Positions 39,860 to 52,200 of a stretch of DNA of 64,000 nucleotides are shown here, in pieces. Made by a program: the position numbers and the translations under genes. Under the pieces are notes generated by a model. The model ran no database searches and was not told where the DNA came from. It worked only from the letters and a program-made list of their open reading frames with translations. Each line of letters opens with the position of its first letter. Position 1 is the stretch's first letter. The stretch lies in the NCBI RefSeq assembly GCF_047496725.1, contig NC_132976.1:11950001-12014000 (forward strand), in the 5' to 3' direction. This DNA is from Anoplolepis gracilipes. Lineage: Eukaryota > Arthropoda > Insecta > Hymenoptera > Formicidae.

Positions 39860-42259
39860 AGAGGAATCCAACGTGAGCGAGGACCGCGCGAGAGGATTGC
39901 GGGAGGATACACGACAAGCTTCTGGCTTCAGAGTGGCCGCTTGTAAAACAACCGAGCGGTACCCTTCTGCTTTCCGCCGATTCGATCCCGTGGGATTTCG
40001 CTTGCCCGTTTAGCCGAGGTCCTCTAAAATCCGTGGGAACGACGCGAAATATTTTAATAAAGCTTCAACAATCGATTAAACTCTATTTGTCGTCATTGAT
40101 TTATTAATTAATCGCATAAAGAGCATAATATTTGATTAATGCGCGGTATGAAATATGATATATTAAAGATAAAGTGACAGAAAAATATTTTTTAATAAAA
40201 TTGAGAGGACAGATATTTCAGGAATTATAATAGCAATTAGATTTCAACATACATTTTAATTCACTTTTAAAGACTAATGAAATGACAATTAAAAAATTCC
40301 ATGTTGTCACTACAAGTATGATACTTCAATTCTCGAGAGACGGGAATATAGCCAGCAATCTCGTGGGACCGATTGCGACCCCTCTCTCTCCTTTCCCGTC
40401 TAGTATCTACCTCGGTCTCGGTTCGCTGACTGTCCTTTATTTATTAACGCAATTAAAGAAACAGAGTGTCGACCGTCTGCGGCCAGCTTTATTCTTTGCC
40501 GATGCCGCGGCCGAAGAGAGAAAGGGTATCGTTCTACGTAAAGGGGAACGAGAAGGAGGGGGAGGGGGAGGACCGGACAGAAAGGGTTGTCGATTCTTGG
40601 TTCGCCAATAAGTACCCATGTGTTCTTTGGAACTTTAGAAAACGCCGACATTTTAATCGACGACTTGCAAATTTCGATATCGCTCTTGTAATCGCATTAT
40701 ATAAATAGCGAAATTAATAGTAAAATATTCCCACACACAACGTTAATACTAAAAAAAAAAAGACACAAACATGTTTTGAATTTATTTAATTATAAACTAC
40801 TAGCGCTTTCTTTTTCTCTCGTCGATACACAACCCCAAAAATAACTGTCTTTCAATAGAACAATTTTTGTTTACTTGAAACCGGAACCCCCCGCTCGAAT
40901 TCCTTTTTAATTCCAAGAGTAAAGTTCCTTTCTCCATCGAGCCATCCTATCCTCCTTCTCTTTCCCTCTTTGTTTTGGCAGTACGCGCGTTTAAGCTTAA
41001 AGCTGCTTCAGTCCTTGTACGTACGTTACCCGGCATTCCGCGGCTAAAACTGTCTCCCGCGATGTCACCCCTCTATCCCTCCTCGTTTTCTCTCACAATG
41101 TCTTTCCTCAGCCCTCCACCATCCCTCTTTTCCCAACGCAGAAGCTCTTAATTTACCTTTCGTACGAGCATGGTCGCGGGAAGTTAGCGCGCAGCAGAAG
41201 AGAGGAAGAGAGGACGAAGGGCGAGGGAAAGACGAAAGGGTGGGGGAGGGGGGCAGGGAAGTGGTGAGGCGTAACAATTAGGTCGTGTTGTCTTGAATTC
41301 TAAGCAGGCTACTGAACTGATCCTCGGCACCTCGTAGTTGGGATAAATGTGGCCTTAAACGACACCGATATAGACGAGCTTGCCGATCGCTTGCCAAACC
41401 CGCTCGCGTGCTGACAATTCCCTCCTATCCCTCCCATCCCTCTCTTTTCTGCGGTCGAGATGTTCCTTCTATGCTCTTTTCTCCCGACACTGCTGCCCGC
41501 GTTTTAAGCTCGGCGCGAGTACGACAGGCGAGTTACAATTGTCACGAGGCTTGTTAGCCTTGTCGCCGACTAATGGCGTACTTTATTACGCGCCTCAGAA
41601 AGATTTCTCGCTGTTGCTCGACTTCATCGACTCCGATGCGAACTTTAACCCTTTTAGAAGCCCAAAGTCTAGCCATATCCGTTTATATTACAAGTGTAAA
41701 AAATAATACGTATTTCTTAAATTATCTCTTTTCTTCAAAATACAGAGATAGATAATTTTATAATTTTATTATATCGAGATATATACATTTATTTACTCAC
41801 CCTTTAATTTGTCGTGAGCGAGGGCTCTCTGAAAGTGTTCCTCGACTTCCGACGCCGCGTCACCTCGATAATGCGTGAACACCACGCAGTTCGCGTTAAC
41901 GTATTGCGCCCTGCTCTCGCCGTCGTCGGAGTCCTCGGTGGCGGTACCAGCACCTACCCCTGTATTAATCGATGTATTAAAATACGTAGATATTAAAGTG
42001 ACGAAACGCAGGTCGTTTCAAATTGAGATAATTAACCGTCCGTCTTACCGTCCGTCGATCTGTCATCGTCTAGTGTTCGTGAGGGCTGCGAGGTGGTGGT
42101 TGCGAGGGGTGGTCGCGGTTGCGGCGTTGGCCTTGGGGATGCGGGACTCGGCGCGGACCCTACGGAACCCGCGCTGCTCGGCTGCCCTTGAGGGACACTT
42201 CCGCCGGTGCCACAGAGCTCGATACCGGCTGCTTCCAATGACCTTTGATGAACATTCAG
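29356..42259 (-). CDS. vg: Vestigial, transcriptional coactivator of Scalloped/TEAD, 5' partial
   Basis: Five minus-strand exons (42259-42049, 41959-41801, 39048-38931, 37644-37418, 29402-29356) join in phase, all GT/AG, into 253 residues ending at TAG. Exon 2 carries the TDU/Scalloped-binding motif (NANCVVFTHYRGDAASEVEE, then HFQRAL), the family hallmark. Exon 1 is Ser/Pro-rich; a short acidic TEDSDDGES stretch precedes the TDU. Exon 3 has MRNFPPSFWNSQ and DPWHYPQYHH; exon 4 is His/Ala-rich; exon 5 ends SKDLYWF. Vestigial has no DNA-binding domain of its own. It binds Scalloped in the nucleus and directs wing-type fate, and its N- and C-terminal parts activate transcription (established in Drosophila). 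The first visible exon starts in phase 0 with no ATG, so one or more N-terminal exons lie upstream, possibly past 64000. Tgi, the other Tondu family, has two TDU motifs; only one is seen here. Confidence 0.93.
29403..37417 (-). other. vg: vg last intron (8,015 bp)
   Basis: No other coding exon is recognised on either strand. CpG-rich patches at about 30640-30900, 31470-31700, 32100-32400, 32750-33080, 33340-33710, 34730-35120 and 36540-36880 sit in AT-rich DNA. In Drosophila the vg quadrant enhancer is intronic (established), so these are candidate enhancers by position only. A GA microsatellite lies at 35967-36013 and poly-T/A at 36344-36366. Confidence 0.7.
35967..36013. repeat. (GA)n microsatellite, one interruption
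   Basis: GA alternation broken by a single GG near 35990, inside the last vg intron. It gives spurious Leu-Ser open frames on the minus strand. Confidence 0.95.
37645..38930 (-). other. vg: vg intron (1,286 bp)
   Basis: Donor GTCAGT at 38930 and acceptor TTTTTTTTTAG at 37645, phase 2. It contains a TA microsatellite near 37966-37989 and an A run at 38130-38150. No further feature is seen. Confidence 0.8.
39049..41800 (-). other. vg: vg intron (2,752 bp)
   Basis: Donor GTGAGT at 41800 and acceptor TATTGCAG at 39049, phase 1. It is purine-rich around 39130-39190, has an A run at 39831-39856, and CpG-rich patches at 39440-40030 and 40380-41660. Open frames there overlap on both strands and show no domain. 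Confidence 0.8.
41801..41959 (-). CDS. vg: vg exon encoding the TDU (Scalloped-binding) motif
   Basis: A 159-base exon with acceptor TAATACAG and donor GTGAGT, entering in phase 1 and leaving in phase 1. Residues run from GVGAGTATEDSDDGES through the TDU motif to AHDKLKG. The Cys-Val-Val-Phe-Thr strand and the helix EEHFQRAL are the two TEAD-contacting parts of TDU motifs in solved Vgll-TEAD complexes (established). The intron before it is only 89 bases (41960-42048), by far the shortest in this gene. Confidence 0.93.
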
Positions 42260-45200
42260 CTGCAACGCAACGTGATTCGTATGACATTAATCACGTGCTA
42301 CGTTATCAGTTCTTAAAAAAAGCTTATTCTTTACTCAGATATTTTTACATCACGTAAATTTATATGCAAAGATTACGTAAGTAAGATTTCAGTAAGATTC
42401 TAATTTGTCAATAAATTCATAATTTTTAATTATATTTTGCAGCAGGAAATAATGCGGAAAGGAATCACGCTAAATTTTGATTTTCGGATTAAAAATATTA
42501 TTAAATATATATATTTTTTATATCTCATTGTTAAATTTTTACACTTGTTCTTGCTTCGTCTTACAAATTCCAAAATTTTTGTGGAGTTATAAAATTCTAC
42601 CTGATATACTAAATTTCCTGAGTCTCGTAAAAATAGCACAAATTGCTGGTTATTTTTTAAATAAAATACGATAAATAATGAAATAAAATAAAAGAAATTT
42701 GTAATTGTAAGAAAAAATCGTAATTGCTCATGATAAACAGTGTAATCATGTAACGCATGCAATCGTACTGTTTGTCGATTATTAACAATATCATTTAACC
42801 GGTTAGCCATTTAGCACTTGATCAATCGTTAATAATGACTACTCAATCGATTTAATTAGTAGATTGATACAATTTGCACGTGATGACAAATTGACTGTAT
42901 CGATAAAAGCTTAAAGAGTTAAAAACGTTGAAAAATCCGTCTGCTACAATTCTGGAATGTGTGAGAAATTAAAGAGTACTTTAAAATAAACCGGGACTTT
43001 AAATTGCTTTCAAACGCTTCTTTAATTACCTAAATTTAACTTTCAACTTTAATTTCAAACACTTTTATAATTTTGAATTTTCACGTCTACGACACGGACG
43101 GAAATTCTCCACGATGGCAATGATACGATAATTCATATGTGTGCACGATGAATGTCCTAAATTTTCATCGCACGACTTCCTCGATCGTTCTCATGTATCC
43201 TGTAGAACGTCAACATCTTATCATAATCGATCGAGAAAATTCTCGAACGGCAAATCGTGCGAGCCAAGGTGAAACGTGGTCGACGATCGCATTGCTCGCG
43301 TGACGCAGTGATCGCGATGATGGGACGACAAGAGAAATACGAGCGTGCAAATACCGGTGCGTTTTAACGGCGATAGCCGAGATTTTCCGCGTGACATCGA
43401 GGCCATGCGTTTTCTCGTGCGCTATAAAGAGAATGTCGACGACGGGGAACGGCGACGAACGGTGGCCCATTGACTTCCACGCTGTCGGCACGCTCACAAT
43501 TCGACACCGCAACTACCTACTTGATTCAACTCTTTCGCTCATTCTTAGAATGAACATAATTCCTAAAGATAATAAGATGGTGACATGTACAAGGGATGCC
43601 CGACTTTTAAAACATCAGAGAGCTAGGCTGACGGAGACTTGAAGAATCAAATAAATTACAACATTTCTCGTCTGCCAGGAATTAATTTCGACCGATGGCT
43701 ATATAAATTTACATTAACTGTTTTAATACGGATTTTATCGCGTAAATATATTTTTTTAAATTAGACGTCCGATGTTGCTGGAGCAAGAATGCGTATCGAT
43801 GTCCAACAAATCACTGCGAATCGTGCTTTTCCTGCCCTCTCGTCGGCGGCGAGGACGACGAGCCGAGCGTTTCGTTCGCCACCCCGCCAATTACGTGCAT
43901 GCATCAGCGATGCACGGAAATAAGCTGACGCTGATGTATGCGGACGCCGCGCCGGTCGGCGGAAGGGTGGAGGAAGCGATGAAGAAGAGGAAAAAAGACT
44001 AACGACTATGCCTCCGAGAGAGAGAGAGAAAGAGAGAGAGAGATGCTATCGTTATCTACTCCAATAAACTCGGACTCGACGCGCTTCATGATGCAGTACA
44101 TCACCGTCCTGACGCACAAAGTGATGACGAGCGATGACCCGGAGTAGGCGTCGTCGAATGAAACTATATTCGCTTGTCATCTGTGGTCTTTGCGACTGCT
44201 GATTGGTAGGCGGCTCTCGCGATGAAAGGCGGAGTAGCTTTATAAGCTCGGCGCACATAACTACAAATATTGTCGGACACTTCGCGCGATTCGTCGACGT
44301 GTATTCCGGAAGATTGCGTCAGAAATAACGAGCATTACATAGTGCATTCGCGCAACTATTAAAGTGCTCGACAACTTGGATTGGCAATTTATCCGATTGA
44401 TTATTTGATCTATCTAATCGCGCAACGGAGATTCCCGACATGGTGTCATTTCACCGAATTAATCTGAATTTCGCTAAGCAAAGTCATAGCGGAGGTACCT
44501 ATATACGTAAAAAAAAAAAAAAAAATCTCAAATCGAAAGATTATTATCTTGTGTTAATTTATCGGAACATTTTTTTTATTTAGGCTCTCCGTTCAATCGA
44601 TCCCCGTTCAATCGCGCCGCGCGAAACTCACCGCTCGCGAGGACGAGAGTGCGCGTAGGAGATTAAATCAAGGGGTCTTCCATAGATTACCGTGCACGGT
44701 GGAACATCCAGCGCCGGTCGGCCGGACGACAATGTGGTAATTAATTGAAGCAAGACCGTCCCCGACAGCCCCTCTTCCTCTTTTGCTTTTTCTCCCTTCT
44801 TCGCCTCGCAGCCAACAGGCAGCTCTAGCCAAGAGAGAGAGAAAGAGAGAGTTGCTCGCGGCCTTTCAAAGCATTCCAAAGCGCGAGTCCGCCCGTTCCT
44901 CTCCACGGCCTCCGCTCGCTTCTTCTTCTTCTTGCCCCCTCCTTCGCTCCCTCGTTCCCACCCGCCCTTCCTGCCGGTGTCGAGTCATTTCACGAAAGGC
45001 CCGAGAGACCGCATCTTTATTTCTTTCCCTTTTGTCTTATAGATCTCTGAGACCTACGATATATATCGTAGGATCTCTTAGCTCTCACAGATCGTAGCGC
45101 CTGATCCTGTAGACTCATTGGTTTCGAGAGACCTTATATTTGAGGTTCACTGAACCCAACTGTCACTTGACTCCCCCGGATTTTCGATTTATTAATTTCT

Positions 45201-47838
45201 ACGTTTCACAAATGTTGCACGATTCTCTCTTCATCAGGGGTTCAGGGGTTTAAGGTCCACATCATCGTATAGAGGCAGAGGGAGGGCGGAGAAGGGGCAG
45301 GAGTTGATGCTATTTATCGTCTCGCACGGGTACGACGGGCAGCCGAAGGTGGTAACGAGCAGGTAAACCCTTTAGTCAAACCTGGGCCGTGCGTTTGCAT
45401 TTATATCGCGAGTCGGCGATATTATTCACGGTGTGTATCTTTGCGGCAGAGTCGCATTAAGCGGATACCGGCGCGCTTCTTTCTCTGCGGCGGAATACCC
45501 TTATCAGCGGGTGGCACAGCGTTTACTCATTTGTGGACGTCTGGTAGCACTTAGCTGTTATTATGAAGCGAGGTCCCGCGGGAGATAAAGCGAATAGTAC
45601 ACGCTAAAGTCAGACGATTAGCTGGAATAGCGAATGTGGGAAGTAAAGAAGAAATAGGATGTAAAGGGTGTAAAGGACTTTTCTCCAGGGATCTGAGAAA
45701 ACCAGGGTCAAGGATATTGAAAGCATGAAATACCGAGTGTTCAACGATCATGATTCTAATTGCGAATTATCCGGCAACTTGAAGGAGTATTCAAGAAACT
45801 TGAAATAGGAAAAATCGAAAATAATATACAGAACATAATGAATTTAATATAAAGTATATAAAATAAATATGACAATAGAAAAAATGTATACATATATATA
45901 TATATATATAATAATAATGTGTAAAGTATCGCAAATTAAGTTATAATTAGCGACAGGATGAAAACAGAAGAGACTGATGATCGAAACGCGTTTATAGGAT
46001 CCATCACCCGGCGATCGATCAAATCACGAATCAAATCAAGAATTTCAGGCATCTATAGAGACATGACGTTGTTTATCTCAAGACGCATTCGCAATCGCGA
46101 AGACACCGCGTTGCCGCGAAGGAAGACTGTCGAAAGCATGGTGGCAGGAAAGCGTTATAGGCGTTTCTACCTTATCTTGTTGAATGATCGGCCAATGTAT
46201 TTACATTCGCTAATTGAGACGAGCGATAGCTAGGTACCCCCCCCCCCCTCAATCCCCCCACCCTCCACTAAAGGAATCCCTCGGTTGACGCGTTTACCGT
46301 CTTTTCTAACACAACGTTAGCCGATAACTGTCCGCGAGAGTCTGTAAATCGTTCAATTAATTAGCGCGAGGCGCAAGTATGATTGAAATGATGCGTCGTT
46401 AAATCCCGGCTGGAATCCGGCTCTATTTATCGGCTTTACGATTATGCTACCGGGCGAAATTCATAGGGTCAGTTTATTCGAACATCGGAATTTCTGTATG
46501 ATACTTCCCGCGTGAATGGTAACGCTTGTCGCTCTTAGTCTGAATTATTGTCACTCATTGTAGTTTGCTAATTTTTTCAATTGCATATAATTTTCAAGCA
46601 GACTATAAGATAATACAGCTAAAGAAAATTTAGGAAAAAAACAAGTAGAGTTTTTGATTTAAAATATAGATTTAATTATTATAGGTACGAGCACAATAAT
46701 TGATATTAATTTCTCATCTCCTCTCATAGATATATTTTAATATTAAAAAATTCTTCGAGCTGGTAGAATTACGTCGGATCGACATAGTAATGTCTGGTGT
46801 AATTTGTCGGCGAAATCGCGGCATCGTCCACCTGGCAAAGCCGCTAATGAACTAAATTTAAAAGCGAAGGCAGCCCGTTTGCTCGGTGGCGTGGCTTATC
46901 GATAGCAGCGATCCCCACACTCCTCTCATGGAAGATAGGAGAATCGCGTCGATGAATGGCCGTGTCTGGCAAACAAATTGCAAGATACGCCATGGCAGGT
47001 TGTTACCGACTCCCTACTCCGCACCACTCCTTCATCTTCTTCGCATAGAGTAATCTTTCTCAGCCATTTTGGATTATTTCCCGATAAAGAAAGACACAAG
47101 GAATCAACAATGTAAAGTACAAGAGATTAAAAAGAAGAGAAAATATTTTTATATTACATATTATATTTCAAAAGATAAAATGGACGATCTTATTGAAAAA
47201 ATATTTCAATTTTATGACATCAATTGCCGTTAATATAGTCGCTTTTATTTGTACTTAGCATCTCATTATTGGATTTTAAAAAGATCAAATGATTTATAAA
47301 TTCAAGATAAAATTAGATGAAATAATAGATATATAAGTTATAATAAATAATAGATAAATAAATTATTATAATAAGTAGATGTAATAAATAAAATAAATAA
47401 GAATAAAAGTCTGAGAATCTAAAAATATAAATATATATAAAAGAGAAATGTAAATACTGAAATGTTGGACTTTAGCCATAAATATTTCAAATTTTCAGTA
47501 AGAGGATAATTAAAATCTTAGAATCGGCTGCCAATTTCAGAATCCAGATATCTCAAAATCTAGGAACGCTGAAGAGCGCGGCAAATTTCGCGGCAACGGT
47601 AAGCACAGTTGGGACGTAAACATCGCGTTTTTATTAGACAACATGCTCAACCGCGAACTTTCAATAAGCTGCCGAGGTACATAGTAATAAGCTGGTAATG
47701 ATCCTGGTCGGCGAGAGTATAACCCACGGACGCTGCGGTAGGTAGCCGTCGTTACTGGTCACCGTATCGGATCAGGTCTGATAAGAGAGCGTTAAAAGCG
47801 CCTCGCATCTCGGGACCTTCTCACCGTTCCTGTTTTCT

Positions 47839-47872
<34 letters not shown>

Positions 47873-48621
47873 ATCAGAGATCGACCTTCAACCCAAAGTT
47901 CTTCGTTATATTTTTATCTATTCTGCGTGGCGAGAATTTCGAAACTGAAAGCAGCTCTTAAATGGAAGCTTTTAAACGTCCGAAAAAAAAAAATAAATCT
48001 GTCGATCTTAATTATCGGAAAAATTATAAATTAATAAATAATGTTCAAGAGTTTGATTAAATTAGAAAAAGATATATTAATCTTGACTCAACACGAGAGA
48101 AATGGTGTGTGATATTATATCTCTTTTTACTTGTGTTTTCCAAGACATTACACGTCACCCGAGAAGACAACAATGGATTCCGAATAATGTCAAGAAGTTA
48201 CGAGTACGCGCGAGTAATAAACTACCGGATACTAAGACGTAACCGATCAGATTTCACGAATAATTCTCGTCGATCGTGTCGGCACTCGCGTTTTTCTGAT
48301 TCATTACAGCGGCGAGTAAGCCGACCCGGAGATCGTGGAACGCGATCCACGGCGGCGCGACTCGATTAATATTGAACGATCGACGAGGACGACGACGACG
48401 ACTGCCAATCGATCGGACCTAACTTTTCTCGCATAACTCGGAAACTTCTTCATCGCATGCTACGGATCAATCATTTTTTTCCGCGCATCTCATTACCCCC
48501 GATGCAAGGATATCGAGGACACTCGCTCGACTCCGTCCTCGCTGATGCAGCGAGGACTCTTATTACGTCGAAAAAAAGAAAACTTGTCTGTCTCCCCGTG
48601 TTAATAATTAGTGTCTTTCTC
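42260..48621. other. Upstream vg region, proximal part (likely first intron)
   Basis: No exon matching the phase 0 start of the 42259 exon is recognisable. 42300-43080 is AT-rich. CpG-rich blocks at 43100-43520, 43780-45560, 45960-46500, 46750-47040, 47560-47820 and 48150-48560. A 20-bp perfect palindrome lies at 45053-45072, a C run at 46236-46247 and a T run at 47849-47872. If vg begins further upstream, this is intronic and a natural place for its enhancers. Confidence 0.4.
45053..45072. repeat. 20-bp perfect palindrome
   Basis: CCTACGATATATATCGTAGG reads the same on both strands. It could be a dimer-binding site or a chance foldback; nothing around it decides. Confidence 0.9.
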
Positions 48622-49290
48622 TTAACCCTTTGAGTCACTGCGGGTCATCCAGAGACCCACCTTTTTTTTCCTAGTTTTTTTATTGTTTTAATTACTTTTT
48701 TATCAACAAATACCGGATTTTTTGTTTCTACAGAGTCTCTAGAACATCAATAAGTGTAAAAAAAATATAAACAGTCATTAATTGTTAATTGCAAAAATAC
48801 CATATGTAAACAAACAGTCAAAATTAGTACTTTTTTACGAAAAAATGCATTTTTCACTAATCTATTATGACAATAAATACGGCAATTTTTTTATAATCTT
48901 AATACACTCTATAGTATTTTTCAGAATTTTTTTAGAATTTTCCACCGTGTTGTTTTCGTTAAATCCTCCTTTCTTTGATCAAAAATATATAAAAAACAAT
49001 ATTTTCTGTTCTAAATTGAAAGTAACAGTCGTATTGTTTTTTAAATTTTTTTCTCTGAAGGTTTTTTTAGATCGCAGAATCTGAATTTAAAGGAAAAAAA
49101 AATTTAATTTCCAAAATAAAATATAGGGATCCAATATGACGGAAGTAAAATTTCGTCTGCCATATTGGATCCGTCATCTTGAATTTTGAAAATCTGACAA
49201 CGGATTCGTAATCAGCGATCCCCAAAACCCTTATACATCAAATTTTATAAAATACTGACAATTAGAAAAATTCGTGACTCAAAGGGTTAA
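48622..49290. mobile_element. piggyBac-type non-autonomous element, 661 bp, TTAA target duplications
   Basis: CCCTTTGAGTCAC at 48626-48638 and its exact complement GTGACTCAAAGGG at 49274-49286 form 13-bp terminal inverted repeats, directly flanked by TTAA at 48622-48625 and 49287-49290. A TTAA duplication with CCC-starting ends is the piggyBac superfamily signature (established). Just inside the left end is an imperfect palindrome, GGGTCATCCAGAGACCC. Near the right end GGATCCAATATG (49127-49138) pairs with CATATTGGATCC (49161-49172). The interior is AT-rich with no transposase; the 100-codon open frame at 48782-49084 looks like chance. It is a MITE-like derivative dependent on a transposase elsewhere. 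Confidence 0.9.
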
Positions 49291-52200
49291 AATGCAATTG
49301 GAAAAACGAAACAAAGTATTTGAAGAAAATTTTGATAAAGATACGCAATGTAAGATGTTTATCATTTTTTTTTTTTTTTATTTCTTACATAACATTGAGA
49401 ATAAGAACCGAGTGTCAAAAATATTCATGAGAACGAAATATCGATAGCTTGAGTCATCGCGAATACCTGTAGATCCTCGCGTCTCACCGTGCGGAATGCG
49501 TGCTCGCTGAGAGCGGGCGCGTGCGTGCGTGCGTGCGTCGTGCGTGCGGAATAGCGGACGCGAAGCGTAGCGATGCGCGTGTCGCAAAGAATGGCGATCC
49601 TAGACTAAAAACAGAACAGCTCCAAGGAATGCAACGCATTGCGGCACACCTTGCTGCCGGCAGTTGACAGCGAGTCCAACACTCGCGCGGCGACGGACTT
49701 ACGACTCGATCATCACGTGACGTGCGTGAGATATGGCAAAGTCGCGCCAATAATTGTCGCATATTCCGACAATTCCGACGACTATCTTGTCGACCAGCGT
49801 AACATGTTACTTTCCGAAAGATTCCAGCGACAAACGCTTGAGGGACTCGAGATCGATTCGGGGACCGATAAGGTCATCTCATATAAAAATTCGATTAATA
49901 ATTAATAAAATTGTCACTTGATTTAATTTCTCTTTCTTTATAAAATATTTAAAGTAATGGAATAATGCATTTTTGTTTAATTATACTATAATATAATACA
50001 ATGTTTTACATTCTTTTTATATAAAAATAATTATTTTAAAATTTTTTGCCATGCGATTATGCCCGTACGTCATGTGCGAATCACGTGCTCTTTTCCATTT
50101 ACCATTTCAGTTACGTTCCGTGTGTGATACGTCAGTGTTCGACAATGTGGAGGCAACTAGGTTGAGAAATCTGTGCCGGGTAATAGCGTCCGGTTGCCGA
50201 TCATAAATAACAACAGGTCGCGTGGCTTCCGCGATTCTGCGAAGCGTCGGCGCCGATTTCGCTGCATAAAAGCGCGCGACGCGCGGCGATTAATTTTCGC
50301 GGACACAAATCACGCTCTCAAGGACTGCTCATCTGATCGATCGATCGATCGATCGATCGTCAGTGCGGTAAAACGAAAGTATGCGGCCATAGATGTCGAC
50401 AGTTCAATATCAGAATTCCGAGCTGTTTGCACGAGCGTTGGGCGATGTTTGCGATTCTATTATTCATTTATCATCATTATGATATTTATATTTACCAAAA
50501 AATTATGCTAATATAAAAATTATATTGAAATAATGTGGATTACGACTGAATTTTGTTATATAGAAATCAATGTAGTATATTATCTTATATGTTTCTATAT
50601 TTATAATTTAACTTTATTAGTATAATTTTATTTTTTTATAATAAATTAGTCACTATTAAATTAATTAATATTAATCTCAACTTTGAAAATTTTATCTGAA
50701 GAAATTCTCGCAAAAGTATTTCAAAGTCGACGCCTATGCTCTTGAAGGGAAGGAAAAAAGGCAAAAGGCGTCTCAATGGCGACACGAGCCCGCTCCGTGG
50801 AAACTGGCTCTCGAGGAAAACCTCATTCAATTCAATTCTAATGCCACAGCCACAGCAGAATCGAGTACTCGATCTCGAGATCGCGATCTAGAAGCTATTC
50901 CGTTCGGCATTTACGACCGACGTTTCAAATGATGAGAGTATTCTCACTACGCAAGTCAAGATTGACGGCGAATTGTGATTTTTAAAAGGAATCCGGAAAA
51001 CTAGATTCCTGCAGAAGCTACGAAAGGTTTCACCTTCGTAGATAAGAATTCGTGGAATATATATAAAATATGCGAAGCGAATGCAAAATTCAAAGAATCT
51101 AAGGATCAAAGGAATGTTGAATTTTGGGGTGAAACAGCTTCCAGAAAATATCTTGTAATAAATGTTAAGGCATTTATGACGTTTATCGTAGTATCATAAC
51201 CGTTCTAGATAGCTCGCGTCGAATCTGGCATTCGGGAAATGCACGGTCGCGCGATCTCCCCTCGAGCCGGCGCGGCGCGTCTCATCGCCTTTATTAACAT
51301 TAACGTACATTCATTACACCCACCGCACGCCGTCGGGCAACATTGAGGCTCGTCGACGTATTAGCGAATCTTGCGGAATGCTTATGATTTTACGAGCCTC
51401 TTTAATATGCGTTTTAGCTTCCGCCGGTAGCTCGGGCTTGCGATGCCTCCGGCTTTCTTCTCTCTCGTCGCGACCATCTCCTCGGCATGCCTCCGTACGA
51501 CATTTTCTGTTTAACCTTTGAACCCCTTCGAGCCCGGGGCGGCAAGTGCATTCCAGACAGAGGCGGCGATCGTTGAAAAATCCACGGATCCGGAAAAAAA
51601 TCTATATCGAATTCATGGGGAAAAAGAGAGCGACTATCCATAGACACACACATATAGTTGCAATCGCGAAAAATGATATTTTTTTGTACGAAGAATTATA
51701 TAAGTTTAAATTGTTTATAAATTTTCTTTCAACTCATTGAATCTTTAATGCGCGAGAAAATTTTTGATTTTCCATTTTTCCATCCTAGTAGAGAGGTATA
51801 AATTCCCGAATATTTGCCTCCGTAAAATTCGAGATGCAGATATATTGAAGCTAAGCAGAAGACGCTCTGTCGTCTGGTTTTCAACAGTACGTAGGCGACC
51901 ACGATGCAGGAATTATGGACAAAATGCCGAGACTTTTCGCGGATCATTTTTCACTCTCGTAATCGCTCGTCTCATCTCGGCACTCGTGACATTGCACTAG
52001 CTGACAGTGACGAATCGACAGTCCTCGAGTCAATCCTTGAGTCATCGAGCAGCGCCAGTGTCTTTCTATGCGTCGCGTCTTGTGACTAATGAAAATGTCC
52101 TGCTAGATGGGAAATGAGAAATAAGAGGGATCATTCCCATATTGTCTTTCGCGCGATTTTGCATAGCGATTAACGATTAGTGATACATTGAGATCAGATT

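Noticed and set aside
48782..49084. 100-codon open frame inside the piggyBac-type element
   Set aside because: Phe/Ile/Lys-rich translation of AT-rich DNA. It is too short and shows no transposase motif.
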